NCBI GenBank assembly: GCA_016929775.1
Contig: JAFGIE010000164.1
Coordinates: forward strand, 1-5,481
Direction: 5' to 3'
From: Anaerolineae bacterium
GTDB taxonomy: Bacteria > Chloroflexota > Anaerolineae > JAFGEY01
Length of the DNA stretch: 5,481 bases
Under the pieces are notes generated by a model. The model was not told where the DNA came from, ran no database searches, and saw only the letters and a program-made list of their open reading frames with translations. Every line of letters starts with the position of its first letter. Positions within the stretch are counted from its first letter, which is position 1. Made by a program: the position numbers and the translations under genes. Shown here piece by piece: positions 1 to 5,481 of the stretch.

Positions 1-12
1 GGCAGCGGCGGT

Positions 13-41
13 TTGACAGATGCTGCAGATTGGCGTACCAT
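13..41 (+). promoter_or_regulatory. Predicted sigma70-type promoter of the GH4 gene
   Basis: A perfect -35 hexamer TTGACA lies at 13-18, followed by a 17-bp spacer and a -10 box TACCAT at 36-41. The -10 box matches TATAAT at the first, second, fifth and sixth positions, which are the most conserved ones. Transcription would begin near position 48 and give a leader of about 140 nt before the GH4 start codon. The hexamers and spacing are seen directly; activity is inferred. No other promoter of this quality was seen between here and the gene. Confidence 0.6.
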
Positions 42-51
42 TCCCGTGGCG

Positions 52-66
52 TGCCCATCGCGGGCA
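52..66. promoter_or_regulatory. Small dyad near the predicted transcription start, possible operator
   Basis: TGCCC at 52-56 and GGGCA at 62-66 form a 5-bp inverted repeat around a 5-nt centre. It would sit at about +5 to +19 of a transcript from the promoter at 13-41, a position where repressors of sugar genes often bind. The arms are short and such a dyad can arise by chance in GC-rich DNA, so the operator role is only a suggestion. It could also be a weak leader hairpin. Confidence 0.25.
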
Positions 67-175
67 TACACGAGCACACCCGAGGCGCAGCGCGAACCAG
101 GGAAAGAGTGAGCGGATACGAACCGTTGCCGCGCCTAGACCCGACCGGATCGCCGCGCCCGGGACCCCAACTCAC

Positions 176-182
176 AAAGGAG
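176..182 (+). promoter_or_regulatory. Ribosome binding site fixing the GH4 start
   Basis: AAAGGAG lies 5 nt before the ATG at 188. It selects this ATG over an in-frame ATG at 20, which has no Shine-Dalgarno sequence and would add 56 Arg- and Pro-rich residues before the nucleotide-binding motif. Confidence 0.85.
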
Positions 183-187
183 TGAAC

Positions 188-1537
188 ATGGAGAAGCGTA
201 TCGTTTTGATCGGCGCGGGCAGCGCGCAGTTCGGCTACGGGACGATGGGCGACATTTTCCAGAGCAAGGTCCTGGAAGGGAGCCACGTCGTCCTGCACGA
301 CATCAACCCCCAGTCACTGGCAGTCGTAGAACGGACCGGACAGGCATTCATCGAGGAACACGACCTGCCCTTCACGCTCTCGGCGACGACCTCGCGCCCC
401 GAAGCGCTCGCCGGGGCTGACTATTGCATCAGCTCGATCGAGGTAGGCGACCGCTTTGCCCTGTGGGAGCAGGACTGGTACACGGCGCAGCAGTACGGCA
501 TCCGGCAGGTGTACGGCGAGAACGGAGGCCCAGGGGGGCTCTTTCACTCCCTCCGCATCATCCCGCCGATCCTGGAGATCTGTGCGGACATCCAGGCGAT
601 CTGCCCCGACGCCGTAGTCTTTAACTTTAGCAACCCGATGAGCCGCATCTGCACCACGGTGCACCGCAAGTTCCCCGACCTGCAGTTCGTCGGCCTCTGC
701 CACGAGATCGCCTCGCTCCGCATGCACCTGCCGCGCATCCTGGGCGTGCCCTATGACGAGCTCGAGATCACGGCGGGCGGGCTAAACCACTTTAGCGTGC
801 TGCTCAAGGCCACCTACAAGCGCACGGGGCAAGATGCTTACCCCGAGATCCGGGCAAAGGCCCCCGCCTACTTTGGCAACATGCCCAGCCTCGCCGCGAT
901 CCACAAGTACGCCAAGGAGACCGGACACTACCCACGCTCGGAGGAGGACTTTTCAGGCGTCGAGACCGAGGCTTGGCCCGAGCGCGGGCTGTTCAAGGTC
1001 ATCTTGGAGGACTTTGGCTACCTGCCGATCACGACGGACAGCCACTTTGGCGAGTACATCCAGTGGGCGCACGACGTGGTCGAGCACAAGGGCATCCTCG
1101 ACTTTTACCGCTTCTACAAGATGTACCTCTCCCGGGAAGAGCCGCGTCAGATCCACCTCCGGCTCACCGAGCGCGTGGTGCCCATGATCGAGGGCATGCT
1201 GACCGATACGGGGTATGTCGAGGCTGCGGTCAACCTCCCCAACAAGGGCCTGATCGCCCACCTGCCCGACTGGATCGTGGTCGAGGTGCCGGCGACGCTC
1301 GACAAGGACGGCGTACACGGCGTACCCCTGGGCGAGCTGCCACACGGGTTCGCCGGACTGCTCTACAACCAAGTCGCCGTGCACGACATGACCGCCGAAG
1401 CGGTCCTCCGCCGCTCCAAGAAGGCAGCGCTGCAAGCCCTGCTGGTCGACCCGGTCGTCGACCGGTACAGCGCCGCCAAAGCGCTGCTCGACACGATGCT
1501 CGACTTGCAGGCGGACTATTTGGGCTATCTCGAGTAG
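188..1537 (+). CDS. GH4 family NAD- and divalent-metal-dependent glycosidase (alpha-glucosidase/alpha-galactosidase-like)
   Basis: A 449-residue cytoplasmic enzyme of usual GH4 length. GH4 enzymes cleave glycosides by a redox-elimination route that uses NAD+ to oxidise the sugar C3 and a metal, usually Mn2+, bound by Cys and His. Visible motifs are the Rossmann fingerprint GAGSAQFG (residues 9-16), the conserved GENGGPGGLFHSLRIIP block (110-126), the sugar-contacting NFSNPMSRI (146-154, Asn149-Pro150), CHEI (171-174) with the probable metal ligand Cys171, GGLNHF (197-202) with the probable second ligand His201, and TTDSHFGEY (282-290). In this family the residues after the Cys vary with substrate: CDMP-type in 6-phospho-alpha-glucosidases, CHSV-type in alpha-galactosidases, CHEV-type in alpha-glucosidases. 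CHEI therefore points to a non-phosphorylated alpha-glycoside. This is from family knowledge and the exact substrate stays open; a uronidase is possible. There is no signal peptide. The gene has its own promoter and is followed by hairpins, so it is probably monocistronic here. Confidence 0.93.
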   Translation: MEKRIVLIGAGSAQFGYGTMGDIFQSKVLEGSHVVLHDINPQSLAVVERTGQAFIEEHDLPFTLSATTSRPEALAGADYCISSIEVGDRFALWEQDWYTAQQYGIRQVYGENGGPGGLFHSLRIIPPILEICADIQAICPDAVVFNFSNPMSRICTTVHRKFPDLQFVGLCHEIASLRMHLPRILGVPYDELEITAGGLNHFSVLLKATYKRTGQDAYPEIRAKAPAYFGNMPSLAAIHKYAKETGHYPRSEEDFSGVETEAWPERGLFKVILEDFGYLPITTDSHFGEYIQWAHDVVEHKGILDFYRFYKMYLSREEPRQIHLRLTERVVPMIEGMLTDTGYVEAAVNLPNKGLIAHLPDWIVVEVPATLDKDGVHGVPLGELPHGFAGLLYNQVAVHDMTAEAVLRRSKKAALQALLVDPVVDRYSAAKALLDTMLDLQADYLGYLE

Positions 1538-1541
1538 GTAC

Positions 1542-1567
1542 GCCGCCATCCTGACCGGATCGGCGGT
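1542..1567 (+). terminator. Hairpin directly after the GH4 stop codon
   Basis: CCGCCATCC at 1543-1551 pairs with GGAT (1557-1560) and GGCGG (1562-1566) around the loop TGACC. One bulged C lies at 1561, and a possible G-U pair closes the base (1542 with 1567). It starts 5 nt after the stop codon. No T-run follows, so it is at best a weak terminator or a 3'-end stabiliser acting together with the longer hairpin downstream. Confidence 0.35.
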
Positions 1568-1599
1568 CCCGCCCATACGGCCCGACGCCCGCACAAGAG

Positions 1600-1636
1600 A
1601 GAGCTCCGAGGTCTACCGTGTAGACCCCGGAGCTCT
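1600..1636. terminator. Long hairpin in the intergenic region, probable terminator
   Basis: GAGCTCCGAGGTCTAC at 1601-1616 pairs with GTAGACCCCGGAGCTC at 1620-1635 around a 3-nt loop, with an extra A-T pair (1600 with 1636). In the plus-strand RNA the stem has one A-C mismatch (1609 with 1627); in the minus-strand RNA that position becomes a G-U wobble and the stem is unbroken. No U-tract follows on the plus strand. Read on the minus strand the stem runs into a pyrimidine-rich, partly T-rich stretch. It most likely ends the GH4 transcript, perhaps in both directions. It could instead be a copy of a dispersed palindromic repeat. Confidence 0.55.
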
Positions 1637-1696
1637 GCGCTGTAGGTCTCCCCACAATCACCCACACGGATCATCCACTTGGACGATGCGCACTAG

Positions 1697-1715
1697 CCCG
1701 TTTGTCGGGTATACT
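1697..1715 (+). promoter_or_regulatory. Possible promoter -10 box and overlapping dyad for the exporter operon
   Basis: TATACT at 1710-1715 matches the -10 consensus in five of six positions. The sequence 17 bp upstream (TGCGCA, 1687-1692) is a poor -35 box with three of six matches, and there is no extended -10 TG. CCCG (1697-1700) and CGGG (1706-1709) form a small dyad in the spacer, where an activator or repressor could act. A start near 1722 would give a leader of about 88 nt. The location between the hairpin and the next gene is right, but the match alone is weak. Confidence 0.35.
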
Positions 1716-1794
1716 GGACATGGTAGTTGGGCGCTACAGCTGCGCCGGTCGCCCGGCGTGTGCGCCGCGCCCAACCCGCGGGCCAACCTCGGGT

Positions 1795-1801
1795 AAAGGA
1801 G
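1795..1801 (+). promoter_or_regulatory. Ribosome binding site fixing the ABC ATPase start
   Basis: AAAGGAG lies 8 nt before the ATG at 1810. It favours this start over the in-frame TTG at 1702 and ATG at 1720, neither of which has a Shine-Dalgarno sequence and both of which would add residues foreign to the ABC fold. Confidence 0.8.
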
Positions 1802-1809
1802 CACCTGAC

Positions 1810-2724
1810 ATGAACGTGATGGCCATATCGCACCTAGCCAAGTCATTCGGCAGGACACAGGCTGTAGCCGACGTCTCGTTCGAGGTCGGTCGGGGCGAGA
1901 TCTTTGGCCTGTTGGGCCCCAACGGCGCGGGCAAGACCACGACGATCCGCATGCTGCTGGACATCTATCGTCCCGACAGCGGGAGCATCTCGATCCTGGA
2001 CGGACCGATGACGGAGGCGAAAAAGGATCGCATCGGCTACATGCCCGAAGAGCGCGGGCTGTACCAAGACATCGCGCTCGAGACCTGCCTCGTCTACCTG
2101 AGCGTCCTGAAGGGGCTCTCGCGCAACGCGGCGCACCGACAGGTCGGGGCCTATCTCGAGCGCTTTGACCTGGCTCGCTACCGGACCAAGAAGGTCAAGG
2201 AGCTGAGCAAAGGCATGCAGCAGAAAGCACAGATCATTGCCGCGATCGCCCATGGGCCGGAACTGCTGATCATCGACGAACCCTTTGCCAGCCTCGACCC
2301 GGTCAATGCGCGCCTGGTGACCGACCTGATCCGCCAGCTCGCCCAGGATGGGACGACGATCCTCATGTCCACCCACCAGATGCACCAGGTAGAGGAGCTG
2401 TGCGACCGGATCGTGCTGATCAACGAGGGGCGCAACGTGCTCTACGGCGACCTGGACGGGATCAGGCGCCGTTACGCCGGGAACGAGCTGCTCCTGCACA
2501 CCGCGGGACGGATCCCGCAGCTGGACGGGATCGCCTACGTCTCGCGGCAGAACAGCGACCTGAGGCTCACCCTGGCTGCTGGCACCACGCCGCAGGACGT
2601 GCTGGCACAGCTCGTGGCAGCGCAGGTCCGCCTGGAAAAGTTCGAAGTGGCGATGCCCACCCTGGACGAGATCTTTGTACGCGTCGTGACCGGCGCCGGC
2701 GAGAGAGGAGACGCCGATGGATAG
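1810..2724 (+). CDS. ABC-2 type exporter ATP-binding protein, NatA/DUF4162 type
   Basis: A 304-residue cytoplasmic ATPase that would power the permease encoded next to it. The ABC domain is complete: Walker A GPNGAGKT (36-43), a Q-loop region GYMPEERGLY (76-85) in which Glu80 stands where most ABC proteins have Gln, the signature LSKGM (132-136) in place of LSGGQ, Walker B LLIIDEP (152-158) with catalytic Glu157, the D-loop SLDP (161-164), and the switch His189 in STHQM. The Glu at the Q-loop and the altered signature are usual in the NatA/YhaQ branch of exporters and do not suggest loss of activity. After about residue 220 comes a small domain ending in LDEIFVRVV (285-293), typical of DUF4162, the C-terminal extension of this branch. 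The stop codon overlaps the permease start by 8 nt, which implies translational coupling. The substrate is unknown; Na+, peptide, lipid or antibiotic export all occur among relatives. Confidence 0.93.
   Translation: MNVMAISHLAKSFGRTQAVADVSFEVGRGEIFGLLGPNGAGKTTTIRMLLDIYRPDSGSISILDGPMTEAKKDRIGYMPEERGLYQDIALETCLVYLSVLKGLSRNAAHRQVGAYLERFDLARYRTKKVKELSKGMQQKAQIIAAIAHGPELLIIDEPFASLDPVNARLVTDLIRQLAQDGTTILMSTHQMHQVEELCDRIVLINEGRNVLYGDLDGIRRRYAGNELLLHTAGRIPQLDGIAYVSRQNSDLRLTLAAGTTPQDVLAQLVAAQVRLEKFEVAMPTLDEIFVRVVTGAGERGDADG
2704..2710 (+). promoter_or_regulatory. Ribosome binding site of the permease, inside the ATPase gene
   Basis: AGAGGAG lies 6 nt before the ATG at 2717 and within the last codons of the ATPase gene. 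The arrangement, with the permease start upstream of the ATPase stop (TAG at 2722-2724), points to coupled translation and a fixed ratio of the two proteins. Confidence 0.75.
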
Positions 2725-5245
2725 GCTGTGGACCATTGCCACGCACGAGTACAGGCGGCACGTGCTCCGGCGCGGCTTCCTGATCCCGCTCCTGATCGTG
2801 CCTGCCCTGGTCGCGATCGCGATCGCGGTGACCGCACTCGGCGACGCACTGCGCCCGGATCGCGTGGACCGGATCGGGTACGTCGATCCGGTAGGATACG
2901 TGACCGAGTCTATCGCGGCACGCGCCGCAGCCGAAGGCGGGATCCAGTGGGTCGCATACCCCGACGCAGACGCCGCGCAGCGCGCCCTGGCGGCGGAAGA
3001 GATCAGCGCCTACTATCTCCTGTCCGCCGACAGCGCCTCACGACAGGTAGAGGTCGTGTACGCCGATGCGCCGCGCACCGCTGCCACGCGCCAGATGCAG
3101 GACATGCTCCGCCTGCGCCTCTTGTCCGAGCAGCCCGCAGAGGTCGTCCACCGGGTCACGCAAGGCAGCACGACCGTCGTGCGCCTGCCAGGCGCTGCAA
3201 GCGGCAGTGCACGCGAGTTCCACGGCGCACCGACGATCGGGCAGCTGCTGCCCGTGCTGTCAGGGTTCGTGCTCGTGGTCCTGACCTTCATCAGCTCGGG
3301 ATACGCGATCGGCGCCCTGGCAGACGAAAAGCAGGACCGGACGATCGAGATCCTGCTCACCTCGACTTCGCCTGCACAGCTGATGATCGGCAAGGTGCTG
3401 GGCATCGTCGGCATCGCCCTGACCCAACTTGCGGTCTGGAGCGTGCTCTCGGGGCTGCTCGTGATCGGCAGCGCCCAGCTCTTCGACCTGGCATGGGCGC
3501 AGGACCTGCGCGCAGACCCCCGGGCGCTGCTCGTGGCGTTGGCGGTCAGCGCGCCCTCCTACGTCCTGACTGCGGCGTTCATGACCGCCATCGCGGCAAC
3601 CATCGCCGAGACGCGGGTCAGCCAGCAGATCGCGTGGGTGGCGATCACGCTCTACATGACGCCGCTGCCCTTCATCGTGCCTATGATGCGCAACCTCAAC
3701 AGCCCTGTCATTGCAACGCTGAGCATCGTGCCTCTGCTGGCGCCCGTGGTCCTCCCGCTGCGCGTGGCCTTTGCGCAGGTCCCAGCCTGGCAGGTGGGCG
3801 CCAGCATCGCCGTGCAGGTCGTGTGTGCCCTGGGCGCCCTCTTGCTCGCCGGGCGCGCGCTCCGCCTGGGCGCACTGCGCTATGGTCGCCGCATCCGGTG
3901 GCGCGAGATCCTGGGCGGCGAACCGGCTACGCCCCGCGAGGAGCCGCTCTCCCGCGGCGCGAGTCCGCGCGGTGCGCGCGCCGGGCGCACGACAGGCCGA
4001 GCGGTGCGACCCAAGATCGCCGTGATCCTGCGCCACGAACTGGTCACGATGGTCACCAAGCCCCTGTTCCTGCTGATGTGCGTGGGACTGCCCCTGCTCG
4101 TCTTTGGGCAGCTGGCGCTCATGACCCGCGCCACGGACAGCACGCCCGCCGCTCGCGCGGACGCGTCGGGGGGCGACGTGTCGACCCCCGCGCCGGAGGT
4201 CCAGGGCGTCGTGGACCAAAGTGGGCTCCTGGCAGCGCTCCCCGCATCGATCCCGGGTGACGTCCTGGTACCCTACGCCGATCAGGCGCAGGCGAGCCAG
4301 GCCCTGGCAGCGGGCGAGATCGGCGCCTACTGGCTCGTGCCGCCCGACTATCTCTCTTCCGGCGAGCTGATCTGTGTCCGCCCGGACTACAGCCCGGAGG
4401 CGTTCGTGGGCGCGTCGAGCGCGATCGAGTGGGCGCTGCAGGTCAGCCTGCTGGGCGGGGACACGGCTCTGGCGGCACAGGTGCGTGCACCCGCTGCGCT
4501 CAACCAGCGGGCGTGGACGTCGCAGGCAGCGAGCGAGGAGGAAGAGGGACTGATGCGCCTGGTCCCCATGCTGCTCTCGCTGCTCGTCTATGCCGTGATC
4601 CTGATGTCCTCCGGCTTGCTCTTGCGCAGCGTCAGCGACGAGAAAAAGAACCGCGTGATCGAGATCCTGCTCATCTCTGTGCACCCGCGCCAGCTGCTCG
4701 CGGGCAAGATCGCCGGGCTGGGGATCGCCGGCTTGATCCAGGCCCTGGTCTGGACCGTGCTGGGCATCTTGCTCTTCACATGGACCGGCGGCGGCGTCGA
4801 GCTGCCCGATAGCCTCGCGCTCTCGCCAGCAGTGATCGCCTGGATGGTCGTCTTTTCCGTCCTCGGCTACGGCGTGTATGCCACGCTGTATGCCGGCGCA
4901 GGCGCGCTGGTAGAGGACTGGCGCCGGGCGACCAGCGCGTCCTTTGTGCTCGCCCTGCCGGTGCTGGTCGGCTTTGAGATCGCCCTGTTCACGACTGACA
5001 ACCCGCACGGCACACTGTCGGTCCTGACCAGCCTCTTTCCGCTCACCGCGCCGACGATCATGATCAAGCGCCTCGTGGTCGGCGGCGTGCCCTGGTGGCA
5101 GCCGTGGGCCTCGGCGGGGATCATGGCGCTCACGATCCCGCTGATCGTCCGCGGCGTGGCGCGCATGTTCCGCGCCCAGTACCTGCTCTCGGGACAGCCG
5201 TGGTCCATCCGGCGCTACCTGCGCGTCCTGCTGGGGCGGGCCTGA
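2717..5245 (+). CDS. Tandem-fused ABC-2 (NatB-like) permease, two transmembrane halves in one protein
   Basis: An 842-residue inner-membrane protein, about twice the usual ABC-2 permease length of near 400. Half 1 (1-390) has a transmembrane helix at about 21-40, an external domain at about 41-175, then helices near 178-200, 225-253, 270-296, 304-350 and 357-380. Half 2 (431-842) repeats the plan: helix 449-468, external domain 469-612, then helices near 613-636, 664-688, 703-732, 739-759, 769-790 and 794-812 (the last group is hard to divide). The halves are homologous. The block from DEKQDR (203) to Lys226 matches the block from DEKKNR (641) to Lys664 at 15 of 24 positions, both containing IEILL. 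Within the external domains, 81-102 and 520-541 match at 12 of 22. This motif is typical of NatB/YhaP permeases. An Arg-rich linker (391-430) would lie in the cytoplasm, as six helices per half require. One chain probably supplies both halves of the channel and works with two copies of the preceding ATPase. The transported substrate cannot be read from the sequence. Confidence 0.9.
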   Translation: MDRLWTIATHEYRRHVLRRGFLIPLLIVPALVAIAIAVTALGDALRPDRVDRIGYVDPVGYVTESIAARAAAEGGIQWVAYPDADAAQRALAAEEISAYYLLSADSASRQVEVVYADAPRTAATRQMQDMLRLRLLSEQPAEVVHRVTQGSTTVVRLPGAASGSAREFHGAPTIGQLLPVLSGFVLVVLTFISSGYAIGALADEKQDRTIEILLTSTSPAQLMIGKVLGIVGIALTQLAVWSVLSGLLVIGSAQLFDLAWAQDLRADPRALLVALAVSAPSYVLTAAFMTAIAATIAETRVSQQIAWVAITLYMTPLPFIVPMMRNLNSPVIATLSIVPLLAPVVLPLRVAFAQVPAWQVGASIAVQVVCALGALLLAGRALRLGALRYGRRIRWREILGGEPATPREEPLSRGASPRGARAGRTTGRAVRPKIAVILRHELVTMVTKPLFLLMCVGLPLLVFGQLALMTRATDSTPAARADASGGDVSTPAPEVQGVVDQSGLLAALPASIPGDVLVPYADQAQASQALAAGEIGAYWLVPPDYLSSGELICVRPDYSPEAFVGASSAIEWALQVSLLGGDTALAAQVRAPAALNQRAWTSQAASEEEEGLMRLVPMLLSLLVYAVILMSSGLLLRSVSDEKKNRVIEILLISVHPRQLLAGKIAGLGIAGLIQALVWTVLGILLFTWTGGGVELPDSLALSPAVIAWMVVFSVLGYGVYATLYAGAGALVEDWRRATSASFVLALPVLVGFEIALFTTDNPHGTLSVLTSLFPLTAPTIMIKRLVVGGVPWWQPWASAGIMALTIPLIVRGVARMFRAQYLLSGQPWSIRRYLRVLLGRA
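3887..4006 (+). other. Arg-rich cytoplasmic linker joining the two permease halves
   Basis: These codons give residues 391-430, rich in Arg, Gly, Pro and Ala, with no hydrophobic stretch. The DNA is a low-complexity run of CGCG-type words. The segment falls between the last helix of half 1 and the cytoplasmic start of half 2 (KIAVILRHE, 433-441), whose position matches that of the N-terminal WTIATHE in half 1. It looks like sequence added at the fusion point, and its positive charge fits an inside location. Confidence 0.6.
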
Positions 5246-5260
5246 GTAACTTGCACGAAT

Positions 5261-5264
5261 GGAG
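5261..5264 (+). promoter_or_regulatory. Ribosome binding site selecting a GTG start for the last gene
   Basis: GGAG lies 5 nt before the GTG at 5270. The in-frame ATG at 5294 has no Shine-Dalgarno sequence in front of it, so GTG is the better start even though homology to similar proteins would begin near the later Met. Confidence 0.5.
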
Positions 5265-5269
5265 CGCCC

Positions 5270-5481
5270 GTGCTATCCCATCCCTTCTTCACCATGCGCG
5301 GCGTCGTGCTCACGCCCTCGGACGTGAGCACGTGGGATTGGCCGCAGGCGGCACAGGCTGCTGGGCTCAACACGATCGCCCTACACGGCCCGCCCGGCAG
5401 CATCGTCGAGTTCCTGGGGACCAGCTCGGGCGCGACATGTCTCGAGACGTGCGCGGCGCTCGGCCTGCAGGTCGAGTACGA
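5270..5481 (+). CDS. Partial protein of uncertain family, possibly a TIM-barrel sugar-related protein (N-terminus only)
   Basis: An open frame runs from GTG 5270 to the window edge, giving 70 codons and an incomplete 3' end. It begins 24 nt after the permease stop codon with no terminator between, so it is probably co-transcribed with the exporter. The product starts with LSHPFFTMRGVVLTPSD, continues with WDWPQAAQAAGLNTIALHG, and ends near LGLQVEY. Alternating hydrophobic strands (RGVVLT, NTIALHG, GLQVEY) with helices between them resemble the opening beta/alpha units of a TIM barrel. The pattern recalls uncharacterised glycosidase-like proteins of Chloroflexota and Planctomycetes, but this is a memory-based likeness. 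G/C-rich third positions support coding. No function is assigned. Confidence 0.65.
   Translation, partial: MLSHPFFTMRGVVLTPSDVSTWDWPQAAQAAGLNTIALHGPPGSIVEFLGTSSGATCLETCAALGLQVEY
5305..5332. repeat. Perfect 10-bp inverted repeat inside the start of the last gene
   Basis: CGTGCTCACG (5305-5314) and CGTGAGCACG (5323-5332) are exact reverse complements separated by 8 nt. The dyad lies 35-62 nt into the coding sequence and encodes the stretch around VVLTPSDVST. In RNA it would be a stable hairpin just downstream of the start codon. It could affect translation or bind a regulator, or it may be a by-product of GC-rich codon choice. Confidence 0.5.

Noticed and set aside
20..187. N-terminal extension of the GH4 protein from the ATG at 20
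   Set aside because: There is no ribosome binding site before position 20, the added 56 residues are Arg/Pro-rich with no family match, the ATG overlaps the promoter spacer, and AAAGGAG sits ideally before the ATG at 188.
1702..1809. Longer ABC ATPase starting at TTG 1702 or ATG 1720
   Set aside because: Neither start has a Shine-Dalgarno sequence, the extra residues precede the normal first beta strand of the ABC fold, and the -10-like box lies in this stretch.
1843..2742. 299-codon open frame on the minus strand across the ATPase gene
   Set aside because: It is antisense to a well-supported ABC ATPase and shows no recognisable motif or ribosome binding site.
2811..2828. Repeated GCGATCGC palindromes
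   Set aside because: They encode alternating Ala and Ile in the first transmembrane helix of the permease, so codon choice explains them.
2728..4260. 510-codon plus-strand frame overlapping the permease
   Set aside because: It is a shifted reading of the permease gene, extremely Arg-rich, with no hydrophobic segments or family motifs.
3260..5008. 582-codon open frame on the minus strand
   Set aside because: It lies wholly inside the permease gene, and its product is rich in His, Arg, Asp and Gln with no domain. It is the usual antisense frame of GC-rich DNA.
5294..5481. ATG at 5294 as start of the last gene
   Set aside because: It stays possible because the likeness to other proteins begins here, but no ribosome binding site precedes it while GGAG is well placed before the GTG at 5270.
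1..5481. CRISPR array, tRNA, rRNA, insertion sequence or phage genes
   Set aside because: No regularly spaced direct repeats, cloverleaf sequence, transposase motif or phage protein was seen on either strand.

Overview
The window is from a GC-rich bacterium, with strong G/C preference at third codon positions and classical AGGAG-type ribosome binding sites. All recognisable genes are on the + strand. The gene types (a GH4 NAD-dependent glycosidase, a NatA/NatB-like ABC-2 exporter, and a protein that loosely recalls sugar-related families of uncharacterised function) would fit a Chloroflexota-type or similar thermophile or soil lineage. That placement is an impression from protein style, not a search result.

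Layout. Positions 1-187 hold a good sigma70-like promoter (TTGACA, 17 bp, TACCAT) and a long leader with a small dyad near the predicted transcription start. Positions 188-1537 encode a 449-residue GH4 glycosidase with the NAD motif, the N-P sugar-binding motif, and the Cys/His metal ligands (C-H-E-I and N-H). Positions 1538-1809 are intergenic. They hold two hairpins, one of them a 16- to 17-bp stem at 1600-1636, followed by a -10-like box and a leader for the next gene. Positions 1810-2724 encode a 304-residue ABC ATPase of the NatA/DUF4162 type. Positions 2717-5245, overlapping it by 8 nt, encode an 842-residue permease made of two homologous ABC-2 (NatB-like) halves joined head to tail by an Arg-rich linker. 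From 5270 to the window edge is the start of a fourth gene, 24 nt downstream and probably in the same transcript. Its family is not firmly recognised.

Working together. The ATPase and the fused permease almost certainly form one exporter: a dimer of the ATPase serving one polypeptide that carries both membrane halves. The hairpins and long gap suggest the glycosidase is transcribed separately from the exporter. The exporter substrate cannot be read from the sequence. The most unusual feature is the tandem-fused permease. The most interesting non-coding signals are the intergenic hairpin, which pairs better on the minus strand than on the plus strand, and a perfect 10-bp inverted repeat just inside the fourth gene. 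I see no CRISPR array, tRNA, rRNA, insertion sequence or phage gene.
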